DNA of 60,000 bases from Owenia fusiformis (GCA_903813345.2 CAIIXF020000001.1:25535915-25595914), one strand, 5' to 3'; positions 53,201 to 60,000 are shown, counted from the stretch's first letter. Notes: a model not told the origin generated them from the sequence alone. Numbers and translations: made by a program.

Positions 53201-56200
53201 TATCTGCCGTAGTTGCGTCAGCCACTGTAGTTGTGTCAGCTACTGTTGTTGTAACATCAGCCGTTGTTGCATCAGCAACTGTTGTTGCAGCATCAGCTGT
53301 AGTTGTGTCAGCCACTGTAGTTGTAGCATCAGCTGCTGTAGTATCTGCCGTAGTTGCGTCAGCCACTGTAGTTGTGTCAGCTACTGTTGTTGTAACATCA
53401 GCCGTTGTTGCATCAGCAACTGTTGTTGCAGCATCAGCTGTAGTTGTGTCAGCCACTGTAGTTGTAGCATCAGCTGCTGTAGTATCTGCCGTAGTTGCGT
53501 CAGCCACTGTAGTTGTGTCAGCTACTGTTGTTGTAACATCAGCCGTTGTTGCATCAGCAACTGTTGTTGCAGCATCACCTGTAGTTGTGTCAGCCACTGT
53601 AGTTGTAGCATCAGCTGCTGTAGTATCTGCCGTAGTTGCGTCAGCCACTGTAGTTGTGTCAGCTACTGATGTTGTAACATCAGCCGTTGTTGCATCAGCA
53701 ACTGTTGTTGCAGCATCAGCTGTAGTTGTGTCAGCCACTGTAGTTGTAGCATCAGCTGCTGTAGTATCTGCCGTAGTTGCGTCAGCCACTGTAGTTGTGT
53801 CAGCTACTGTTGTTGTAACATCAGCCGTTGTTGCATCAGCAACTGTTGTTGCAGCATCAGCTGTAGTTGTGTCAGCCACTGTAGTTGTAGCATCAGCTGC
53901 TGTAGTATCTGCCGTAGTTGCGTCAGCCACTGTAGTTGTGTCAGCTACTGTTGTTGTAACATCAGCCGTTGTTGCATCAGCAACTGTTGTTGCAGCATCA
54001 GCTGTAGTTGTGTCAGCCACTGTAGTTGTAGCATCAGCTGCTGTAGTATCTGCCGTAGTTGCGTCAGCCACTGTAGTTGTATCAGCTACTGTTGTTGTAA
54101 CATCAGCCGTTGTTGCATCAGCAACTGTTGTTGCAGCATCAGCTGTAGTTGTGTCAGTCACTGTAGTTGTAGCATCAGCTGCTGTAGTATCTGCCGTAGT
54201 TGCGTCAGCCACTGTAGTTGTGTCAGCTACTGTTGTTGTAACATCAGCCGTTGTTGCATCAGCAACTGTTGTTGCAGCATCAGCTGTAGTTGTGTCAGCC
54301 ACTGTAGTTGTAGCATCAGCTGCTGTAGTATCTGCCGTAGTTGCGTCAGCCACTGTAGTTGTGTCAGCTACTGTTGTTGTAACATCAGCCGTTGTTGCAT
54401 CAGCAACTGTTGTTGCAGCATCAGCTGTAGTTGTGTCAGCCACTGTAGTTGTAGCATCAGCTGCTGTAGTATCTGCCGTAGTTGCGTCAGCCACTGTAGT
54501 TGTGTCAGCTACTGTTGTTGTAACATCAGCCGTTGTTGCATCAGCAACTGTTGTTGCAGCATCAGCTGTAGTTGTGTCAGCCACTGTAGTTGTAGCATCA
54601 GCTGCTGTAGTATCTGCCGTAGTTGCGTCAGCCACTGTAGTTGTGTCAGCTACTGTTGTTGTAACATCAGCCGTTGTTGCATCAGCAACTGTTGTTGCAG
54701 CATCAGCTGTAGTTGTGTCAGCCACTGTAGTTGTAGCATCAGCTGCTGTAGTATCTGCCGTAGTTGCGTCAGCCACTGTAGTTGTATCAGCTACTGTTGT
54801 TGTAACATCAGCCGTTGTTGCATCAGCAACTGTTGTTGCAGCATCAGCTGTAGTTGTGTCAGTCACTGTAGTTGTAGCATCAGCTGCTGTAGTATCTGCC
54901 GTAGTTGCGTCAGCCACTGTAGTTGTGTCAGCTACTGTTGTTGTAACATCAGCCGTTGTTGCATCAGCAACTGTTGTTGCAGCATCAGCTGTAGTTGTGT
55001 CAGCCACTGTAGTTGTAGCATCAGCTGCTGTAGTATCTGCCGTAGTTGCGTCAGCCACTGTAGTTGTGTCAGCTACTGTTGTTGTAACATCAGCCGTTGT
55101 TGCATCAGCAACTGTTGTTGCAGCATCAGCTGTAGTTGTGTCAGCCACTGTAGTTGTAGCATCAGCTGCTGTAGTATCTGCCGTAGTTGCGTCAGCCACT
55201 GTAGTTGTGTCAGCTACTGTTGTTGTAACATCAGCCGTTGTTGCATCAGCAACTGTTGTTGCAGCATCAGCTGTAGTTGTGTCAGCCACTGTAGTTGTAG
55301 CATCAGCTGCTGTAGTATCTGCCGTAGTTGCGTCAGCCACTGTAGTTGTGTCAGCTACTGTTGTTGTAACATCAGCCGTTGTTGCATCAGCAACTGTTGT
55401 TGCAGCATCAGCTGTAGTTGTGTCAGCCACTGTAGTTGTAGCATCAGCTGCTGTAGTATCTGCCGTAGTTGCGTCAGCCACTGTAGTTGTGTCAGCTACT
55501 GTTGTTGTAACATCAGCCGTTGTTGCATCAGCAACTGTTGTTGCAGCATCAACTGTAGTTGTGTCAGCCACTGTAGTTGTAGCATCAGCTGCTGTAGTAT
55601 CTGCCGTAGTTGCGTCAGCCACTGTAGTTGTGTCAGCTACTGTTGTTGTAACATCAGCCGTTGTTGCATCAGCAACTGTTGTTGCAGCATCAGCTGTAGT
55701 TGTGTCAGCCACTGTAGTTGTAGCATCAGCTGCTGTAGTATCTGCCGTAGTTGCGTCAGCCACTGTAGTTGTGTCAGCTACTGTTGTTGTAACATCAGCC
55801 GTTGTTGCATCAGCAACTGTTGTTGCAGCATCAGCTGTAGTTGTGTCAGCCACTGTAGTTGTAGCATCAGCTGCTGTAGTATCTGCCGTAGTTGCGTCAG
55901 CCACTGTAGTTGTGTCAGCTACTGTTGTTGTAACATCAGCCGTTGTTGCATCAGCAACTGTTGTTGCAGCATCACCTGTAGTTGTGTCAGCCACTGTAGT
56001 TGTAGCATCAGCTGCTGTAGTATCTGCCGTAGTTGCGTCAGCCACTGTAGTTGTGTCAGCTACTGTTGTTGTAACATCAGCCGTTGTTGCATCAGCAACT
56101 GTTGTTGCAGCATCAGCTGTAGTTGTGTCAGCCACTGTAGTTGTAGCATCAGCTGCTGTAGTATCTGCCGTAGTTGCGTCAGCCACTGTAGTTGTGTCAG

Positions 56201-56503
56201 CTACTGTTGTTGTAACATCAGCCGTTGTTGCATCAGCAACTGTTGTTGCAGCATCAGCTGTAGTTGTGTCAGCCACTGTAGTTGTAGCATCAGCTGCTGT
56301 AGTATCTGCCGTAGTTGCGTCAGCCACTGTAGTTGTGTCAGCTACTGTTGTTGTAACATCAGCCGTTGTTGCATCAGCAACTGTTGTTGCAGCATCGGCT
56401 GTAGTTGTGTCAGCCACTGTAGTTGTAGCATCAGCTGCTGTAGTATCTGCCACTGTAACATCTCGCCGAAATCTTTTGGCTAATTTATTAGAAACATATT
56501 TTT
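5238..56503 (-). CDS. Giant 3'-terminal exon of a membrane-tethered mucin-like protein (5' exons missing; three 1-bp frame breaks)
   Basis: Seen: on the minus strand a Thr/Ala/Asp/Val repeat reads from the array edge into a stem, a 22-residue hydrophobic segment, an R-K-R-R-K stop-transfer and a 101-residue tail ending at TAA 5238-5240. The frame is continuous except for extra bases near 21147, 19201 and 18331; 56503-21148 and 18330-5238 share one frame. Without these bases the exon encodes about 17,086 residues (about 1.6 MDa unglycosylated). In frame upstream there is a TAA at 56526-56528 and no ATG between it and the array, so the start must be spliced in from elsewhere. The exon is taken to begin after the AG at 56504-56505. 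Known: long Thr-rich tandem repeats on a type I membrane stem define tethered mucins. Inferred: cell-surface or glycocalyx glycoprotein. Odd: no Pro, Ser, Lys, Arg, Cys or aromatic residue in the consensus repeat, and no SEA or EGF domain seen. Alternative: a satellite array fused to a smaller mucin. Confidence 0.75.
5241..5543 (-). other. Cytoplasmic tail of the mucin, 101 residues
   Basis: It starts with R-K-R-R-K and then becomes acidic. It has seven Tyr at tail positions 14, 18, 27, 30, 48, 89 and 94. Y-D-N-F and Y-A-L-V fit the YxxPhi sorting pattern. A Ser/Thr/Glu/Asp cluster at positions 31-42 fits casein-kinase-2-like sites, and a Pro-containing stretch covers positions 45-70. The end is D-H-D-V. 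These motifs suggest endocytic or phosphotyrosine signalling roles as in other tethered mucins, but no named family tail is recognised. Confidence 0.7.
5544..5609 (-). other. Transmembrane helix of the mucin
   Basis: Twenty-two residues from Val (5607-5609) to Ile (5544-5546): V-A-A-G-G-G, then I-F-I-I-A-S-L-C-C-G-V-C-I-F-L-I. It is followed at once by R-K-R-R-K (5529-5543). This is a classic stop-transfer in type I orientation with the giant repeat region outside. The C-C-G-V-C cluster near the inner leaflet could be palmitoylated (inference). Confidence 0.85.
5610..6130 (-). other. Juxtamembrane stem of the mucin (degenerate repeats)
   Basis: About 174 residues join the array to the membrane helix. 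The first part is decayed repeat, still Thr/Ala/Asp/Val-rich but with Ser, Pro, Phe, Tyr, Glu and Arg. The last part is non-repetitive and includes three N-glycosylation sequons, N-T-T, N-G-S and N-I-T, absent from the array. No SEA, EGF or other folded domain is recognised, so shedding by SEA autocleavage is not supported. Confidence 0.75.
6130..17470 (-). repeat. Older, diverged C-terminal-proximal zone with 423-bp higher-order repeats
   Basis: Units here alternate between variants (D-A-A-T-T or D-A-T-T-T; A-A-D-A-T-T or A-A-D-V-T-T) in recurring three-unit blocks. For example, a shared variant block recurs 423 bp apart at 10901 and 11324, then 405 bp on at 11729, where an 18-bp deletion lies between. 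Point variants are common. Length changes are 51-bp deletions near 7415, 8915 and 15645, an 18-bp deletion near 11671, a 3-bp deletion near 10497, a 69-bp deletion near 16738 and a 33-bp insertion near 12972. Every one preserves the frame. Confidence 0.85.
18330..18332 (-). other. Frame break 3: one extra base, restoring the original frame
   Basis: The plus strand reads GCTGTAGGTTGTG where units read GCTGTAGTTGTG. The register shifts by +1 (17619 to 18607 is 7 units plus 1). With the two insertions at higher coordinates the total is +3, so from here to the stop the frame matches that of 56503-21148. Confidence 0.9.
19200..19203 (-). other. Frame break 2: one extra base in the repeat
   Basis: The plus strand reads GTTGTAAGCATC where units read GTTGTAGCATC or GTTGTAACATC, again like a merge of two variants. 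The register shifts by exactly +1 (18607 to 19877 is 9 units plus 1). Confidence 0.9.
21146..21149 (-). other. Frame break 1: one extra base in the repeat
   Basis: The plus strand reads GCATCAGGCTG where units read GCATCAGCTG or GCATCGGCTG. It looks like a merge of the two unit variants. The 141-bp register of diagnostic sites shifts by exactly +1 across it (19877 to 21288 is 10 units plus 1). In the coding strand it gives an immediate TGA at 21144-21146. Confidence 0.9.
23263..53578 (-). repeat. Homogeneous core of the array, 215 units
   Basis: Between a GG-type variant site at 23262-23263 and a CC-type variant at 53578 the distance between equivalent positions is 30,315 bp, exactly 215 x 141. 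I see no substitution or indel inside. This implies very recent expansion or gene conversion, or an assembly that copied a consensus unit. The true copy number cannot be taken from this sequence alone. Confidence 0.85.
53570..56460 (-). repeat. N-terminal edge of the array with sparse variants
   Basis: About 20 units carry scattered single-base variants at 53578, 53670, 54081, 54158, 54786, 54863, 55551, 55975 and 56397. Register is perfect: 55975 minus 53578 is 17 units and 56398 minus 55975 is 3 units. The variant pair at 54081/54158 recurs at 54786/54863, exactly 705 bp (5 units) on, showing a block duplication. The array ends near 56450, where the unit is joined out of phase to non-repeat sequence. 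Confidence 0.8.
56463..56474 (-). other. Furin-type R-F-R-R site just before the repeats
   Basis: Between the candidate acceptor and the first repeat the exon encodes a short basic spacer ending K-R-F-R-R followed by Asp-Val. R-F-R-R fits the furin pattern R-x-(K/R)-R. It would free the repeat region from any N-terminal module or propeptide. This depends on the splice prediction being right. Confidence 0.35.
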
Positions 56504-56520
56504 CTGAAATTAAATGAATG
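56504..56520 (-). other. Candidate 3' splice acceptor of the giant exon
   Basis: On the minus strand the sequence CATTTAATTTCAG ends at 56504, giving an AG at 56505-56504 after a T-rich stretch. The exon would start at 56503 with codon position 2, a phase-1 intron, which is common between signal-peptide exons and extracellular modules. It lies just inside the in-frame upstream stop at 56526-56528, so a splice in this 20-40 bp interval is required if the gene is intact. Confidence 0.55.
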
Positions 56521-56600
56521 GTTGTTTAATAACTTTAATATTTCTCAAATGACCATAAACCCATTTCAAGACACGTAAGACCCATTTCATGTTTTTAGTC

Positions 56601-56813
56601 ATGCCTAGGTCACATTTGCTCCGGTGCCCGGCCGATTGAGTATTTTGTTCAAAATTGAAAGTCAAATCTCAAATTTAAGGTCGCATGAGAGATCCTGAGA
56701 CATTGTACGTGATTTAAAAAAAAGTTTGGTCAATTTGAATTCAGTCGAAACCGGTTTTGAACAAAATATTGCACCCCCCCCCCCCCCATGAATCGTTAAT
56801 GTGACCTAGGCAT
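56601..56813. mobile_element. 213-bp MITE-like inverted repeat
   Basis: Perfect 16-bp terminal inverted repeats, ATGCCTAGGTCACATT at 56601-56616 and its complement at 56798-56813. A second inner 13-bp pair around TTTTGTTCAAAA lies at 56642-56654 and 56755-56767. A C14 run sits at 56774-56787. It has no coding capacity. A target-site duplication could not be defined. It lies about 100 bp upstream of the candidate acceptor of the giant exon, probably inside its intron. Confidence 0.6.
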
Positions 56814-57685
56814 TACTTGTCAACGGACAGATATTATATGACCTTATCTAGAAAATGTATATTGTTAAATGAAATTCGGACTATTTGCAATTGATTGCTA
56901 ATTAATGAGGTCACATGTTAATGAAGCATGAGTCTGGGTTAAGTATCTTTTTATATAATATAGGTATCTTGTAAACTAATCGAAACATTTCATTTTGGTC
57001 TAGGAATTTCAGATTTTCAGATTCTCCAGCTGGTGCATATATTTTCTATTTGATCTCTTTTTCTGATATCAATACACAAAAAACTCCAATTTCCTAGCCA
57101 ATATATCTATAATTATATAACAATGTTAAACTGTTACAAGTAATTCAAATGTAATACTAGTGTTTCTCAATTCATCAGTTCGTCTATGGTTTACTCAAAT
57201 GATATTAATATAACATGATTCTCTAGGGCCTAGGACAGAGTTTTTTGTTAAACGACGTAAGGGGGATATTTTGTTCTACCTTCTTCGGGACAATTCCACA
57301 GGCAAATGCTCTAATGTAATCTAATGGGAACATATTGAAATCTATGAATTGATTATGCAAAATCGAGGATTTTCGGTACATAACCCCATATACCACGGCA
57401 AAAAAATTGCATAGATCACCCATTGAGAAAACAAGATATGACCCCTTTTCCGCCATCTATCCGAATTTTAAACAATTTTCAATAGATTTCAAACTCAAGA
57501 CCACCGTCACAAAAAGTCAAATATTTGAAGTGAACCGAATCATTTCGTCATACTTTTTTGTAAAATTGTATACACACAAGATAAACAAAACCAAATATAG
57601 AATTTGTACATTTTCACGAGTGATTGCGCTGATAAATCTTGATTTCAATCAACCATCATTCCGATCTTAAATTTAGATTTTTTGT
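56814..57685. other. Non-coding AT-rich DNA, probably intron of the mucin gene
   Basis: Two overlapping ORFs of under 90 codons on opposite strands (57223-57456 minus, 57407-57670 plus) have no family features, signal peptide or membrane pattern that I would defend. Nothing else was recognised. Confidence 0.45.
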
Positions 57686-57871
57686 CTTCTACCTTTTCAC
57701 TAGCGCCATCTGTTGCCCTTAGAAATGACGTTATTGTACTATTAACACTTCTACCTTTTCACTAGCGCCATCTGTTGCCCTTAGAAATGACGTTATTGTA
57801 CTATTAACACTTCTACCTTTTCACTAGCGCCATCTGTTGCCCTTAGAAATGACGTTATTGTACTATTAACA
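57686..57871. repeat. Three near-perfect 62-bp tandem repeats
   Basis: Units start at 57686, 57748 and 57810, exactly 62 bp apart and essentially identical. Each contains TAGCGCCATCTGTTGCCC. The third copy ends just before the foldback element that begins at 57888. Confidence 0.9.
57703..57840 (-). promoter_or_regulatory. Three CTCF-like motifs, all in one orientation
   Basis: On the minus strand each 62-bp unit carries GCAACAGATGGCGC (57703-57716, 57765-57778, 57827-57840). This matches 12 of 14 positions of the animal CTCF core CCASYAGRKGGCRS. Orientation is the same as the mucin gene, about 1.2 kb upstream of the giant exon. Binding is inferred from sequence only. Confidence 0.4.
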
Positions 57872-57887
57872 ATATCAAATTCAGATA

Positions 57888-58758
57888 CATGGTGTTAAAA
57901 AAACGCAACCCAAAGAAATCGCTATATCTTGGAAAATACTTGTCCAATTATATTCATATTTTCAGGAAAAAAAGAAGAGACTGTGTATGTATAGCCCCTG
58001 TTGTAATTTAGTTGTAAAACATGATGTCTTGGTCACTTGCGCAAAAGACAGTTGTACTAGCAAAATACGAAAAACGCTCATGGAAATTAAATCACTATAT
58101 CTTGGAAAATACTAAATCAATTATGTTCATTTTTTCAGAAAAAGAAAAAAGAGACTATGTATGTATAGCTCCTGTTGTCAGTGAGTTGTAAAACATGATG
58201 CCTTGGACACCTGCTCAAATGACAGTTATACTAGGAAAATATGAAAACGCAGTCAGAGGTGACTGCCACAGCAATAAAACCAAATAACTTTCTAACCATA
58301 GTGTTTTGGCACTTCAAATCTGGCACAAATTATCCTCATTCAATGTGTGGTGAATTTGTGGAGTTTCATCAAAATCTTTCCAGGGACTTTACAGTCATGG
58401 TCAAAATTTCTCCCTGAACCGACTGCGATTTGAAAGCATTTCAACCATGACTGTAAAGTCCCTGAAGTGATTTTGATTTCACTCTACAGATTTACCAAAC
58501 AGTGAATGAAGATGATTTGTGCCAAATTTGAAGTGCCAAAACACTATGGTTAGGAAATTATTTAATGTTTTTGCGGTTGCAGACACCCTCGACTGCGTTT
58601 TTCGTATTTTCCTCGTACAATTATCTTTTGAGCAGGTGTCCAAGGCATCATGTTTTACAACTAATCATTTACATGAGCTATACATACACAGTCTCTTCTT
58701 TATTTCCTGAAAATATGAACATAATTGAACCAGTATTTTTCGTGTTTTGAACACCCTG
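57888..58758. mobile_element. 871-bp foldback / TIR transposon-like element
   Basis: Two long inverted arms surround a 44-bp spacer at 58401-58444. The inner arms are nearly perfect (58381-58400 pairs with 58445-58464). Pairing continues with gaps to the ends, (C)ATGGTGTT on the left against CAGGGTGTT on the right. TA dinucleotides flank both ends (57886-57887 and 58759-58760), compatible with a TA-targeting non-autonomous element of Tc1/mariner type. The left arm is about 200 bp longer because a 173-bp block is duplicated in direct orientation (57918 and 58091). No transposase is encoded. Confidence 0.65.
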
Positions 58759-58818
58759 TAGTATTAGTTTAACTCTAATGTCTGCAACCTTTTTTTACAA
58801 CACTAAGTCGCATTTGCT

Positions 58819-59437
58819 CTCCCCCCCCCCTGCGACTTTTTACTACCAATAATGCATGCATTGTTGTAGGCCTTATTCAATAAACACTTCAGAGAAGTAC
58901 ACTTATTGCATTCTTTGAAAAAGTAGGTCAACTAAGGTCAAATCGGGGTCAACGTGTCCTATGGGGTGTCATGTTTTGATATTTTGTGATAAAATGTTAA
59001 TTTTCTTTCAAAATAGAATTTTTGGTGCCAAAAATGCTAAGCTTCTTAAAAGAAGAATCTGTTATCTTTCAAACAAAACTAAAATCAAAGTAAATGCTTT
59101 TCTTTAACTGAACTTATGCACTTTCAAAGATAGCAAGTATAGCGAAATCCTGAAACCAATGTAACGCAAAATAATTGAATAATCAACAATTTCAAGTTTA
59201 ACTTGTTTTTGTTTTTTGCATTCATATTTCAACAAAACAAATACCAATCATTGATTTAGTAAGAAAATAGATAAATGCTTGACCTGGTAATATTCCAATA
59301 TAATTTCGATCCATAATTTTGCCTAGCAATTGCAACCACCTAGCAACAGCATACATACGGTACCAATTAGTAAAATTGAAAAATAGGGGGTAGGGGAGAA
59401 TAAAACAATATGCTTGTAACTTGGAAGAAGTTTTCAG
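58819..59437. other. Non-coding AT-rich DNA
   Basis: A C10 run at 58821-58830 lies between complementary GTCGCA and TGCGAC (58807-58812 and 58831-58836). Apart from the half-site cluster nothing else is supported. A 72-codon minus-strand ORF at 59222-59440 starts with a moderately hydrophobic stretch but has no clean signal peptide or following donor that I can support. Confidence 0.5.
58925..58951 (+). promoter_or_regulatory. Nuclear-receptor half-site cluster (DR4 plus DR5)
   Basis: AGGTCA at 58925-58930, then ACTA, then AGGTCA at 58935-58940 form a perfect direct repeat with 4-bp spacing. GGGTCA at 58946-58951 follows with 5-bp spacing. DR4 and DR5 are known targets of RXR heterodimers. 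Function here is inference, and the site lies about 2.4 kb upstream of the giant exon. Confidence 0.3.
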
Positions 59438-59511
59438 CATAATTATGTTAAGGTATTCATCTAGCAGTTTCTAACATAATTCTGTTAAGGTATTCATCTA
59501 GCAGTTTCTGA
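59438..59511 (+). repeat. 37-bp tandem duplication, two copies
   Basis: The copies start at 59438 and 59475 (CATAATTATGTTAAGG and CATAATTCTGTTAAGG) and differ by very few bases, so the event is young. No function is evident. Confidence 0.85.
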
Positions 59512-60000
59512 GGAGAAGGCGAGTAACAAATACTTGTCGATTACCTGCTTATTGTAGAGAAAAATTAGTTGATTAGCATAAGTTAGGTAAATGATGGTAC
59601 GGGCAATTTGAGAGATGCATTGTTTTGTGGTCCTGTATGTAACCTATAATAAGGCAATCTATAAAATAAGGTACTAGTATATAGTGCAGTCTAGTATATT
59701 AGTGGATAATGAAAGAACAGAAGAAATCTGTTTTTGAATGCATTTCATCTATGACAAGGTCATAAAAAATAATATAAATGCGTAAACCAATACTGTAAAT
59801 TAAAGGACTGACGGTATAAGAAACATAAAGATGGCATTACTAACTTAATGATCAATATGTTTAATCCAGTGATGTATAACTACAAGTATATCAAATTAAC
59901 CTTCACATTTGCTCATGTTTTTGGCAAGTTGTATCCAATGTCATGATGTCATACAACTACAACATATTTTCATATTATCATATTTTCCTATTGTATACAT
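59512..60000. other. Non-coding AT-rich DNA
   Basis: No ORF, RNA gene or structured repeat was recognised. The upstream exon with the initiator ATG and signal peptide of the mucin may lie beyond this edge. Confidence 0.5.

Larger units (their letters stand above)
6130..56460 (-). repeat. 141-bp coding tandem array, about 358 units
   Basis: The unit is 141 bp (47 codons): 20 Thr, 14 Ala, 8 Asp and 5 Val in the consensus. Internally it is about eight hexapeptides of the form (V/A)-A-D-x-T-T, one shortened to four residues. Position arithmetic on a fixed site of the unit gives 81 units between 6268 and 17479, allowing in-frame indels of -51 three times, -18, -3, -69 and +33. It gives 276 units plus exactly 3 extra bases between 17479 and 56398. 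Unit GC is 48%, above the AT-rich flanks. Each unit has three CpGs, and the minus strand is A-rich (47 A against 26 T per unit). The array arose in three nested levels: hexapeptide, 141-bp unit, then 423-bp three-unit blocks in the older part. Confidence 0.97.

Noticed and set aside
56451-56453. Start codon of the giant ORF at 56453
   Set aside because: The codon is GTG and the frame continues upstream to a stop at 56526-56528 without ATG. In a metazoan gene an upstream spliced exon is more likely.
6130-56460. CRISPR array
   Set aside because: Units are contiguous 141-bp copies with no unique spacers, and the setting is eukaryotic.
6130-56460. Antifreeze glycoprotein or silk gene
   Set aside because: Ala-Ala-Thr antifreeze repeats lack Asp and Val and are not membrane anchored. 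Silk signatures (Gly/Ala/Ser blocks) are absent.
6130-56460. Pure non-coding satellite
   Set aside because: All seven old-zone indels keep frame and the array is joined in frame to a stem, helix and tail. A satellite-like mode of expansion is still accepted.
6073-56517. Very long plus-strand ORFs through the array, one Val/Ser/Ala/Thr-rich and one Cys/Ser-rich
   Set aside because: They arise because the reverse complements of the Thr, Ala, Asp and Val codons used contain no stop. They swap frames at the same three insertions, begin and end without domains, and have no signal peptide or anchor, whereas the minus frame runs into a membrane helix and tail.
58519-58750. Two overlapping plus-strand ORFs of about 60 codons
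   Set aside because: They lie inside the right arm of the foldback element and resemble no transposase.
59222-59440. Minus-strand 72-codon ORF as the missing signal-peptide exon
   Set aside because: The hydrophobic stretch is broken by polar and aromatic residues, and I could not identify a donor of matching phase with confidence.

Overview
The window looks like AT-rich genomic DNA of a metazoan, probably an aquatic invertebrate. There are no bacterial-type gene clusters. The flanks hold long non-coding stretches with foldback/MITE-like elements and CTCF-like motifs. The one convincing gene has the plan of a membrane-tethered mucin and a candidate phase-1 splice acceptor. I cannot assign a phylum from the sequence.

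One gene dominates: a giant minus-strand coding exon spanning about 56503 down to 5238. It begins after a candidate splice acceptor (56504-56505) and encodes a short basic spacer with an R-F-R-R furin-type site. It then runs through about 358 tandem copies of a 141-bp (47-residue) Thr/Ala/Asp/Val repeat, a degenerate 174-residue stem with three N-glycosylation sequons, one transmembrane helix (5544-5609), a 101-residue Tyr- and acid-rich cytoplasmic tail, and a TAA stop at 5238-5240. Three isolated one-base insertions (near 18331, 19201 and 21147) break the frame. They sum to +3, so the frames before and after them agree. Discounting them, the exon would encode about 17,086 residues, roughly 7,100 of them Thr. 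The 5' exon(s) with initiator ATG and signal peptide are not recognisable here.

The array has three zones. The C-terminal-proximal zone (about 6.1-17.4 kb) is diverged, shows 423-bp (3-unit) higher-order structure, and carries seven length changes that are all multiples of three. A transition zone (17.4-23.3 kb) holds all three frame-breaking insertions. The rest (23.3-56.4 kb) is almost perfectly homogeneous; its core of exactly 215 units (23263 to 53578) shows no variant that I could see. The N-terminal edge (53.5-56.4 kb) has a few variants, including a duplicated 5-unit block.

Left flank (1-5237): no convincing gene. It holds a CGAA-rich block, a diverged 735-bp-offset tandem duplication, a candidate poly(A) signal, and a diverged second copy of the last 28 codons of the mucin tail with its own stop (5095-5181), which may be an alternative terminal exon or a relic. 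Right flank (56504-60000), upstream of the exon and presumably intronic: a 213-bp MITE-like inverted repeat, three 62-bp repeats each with a CTCF-like motif, an 871-bp foldback element, a DR4/DR5 cluster of nuclear-receptor half-sites, and a 37-bp duplication.
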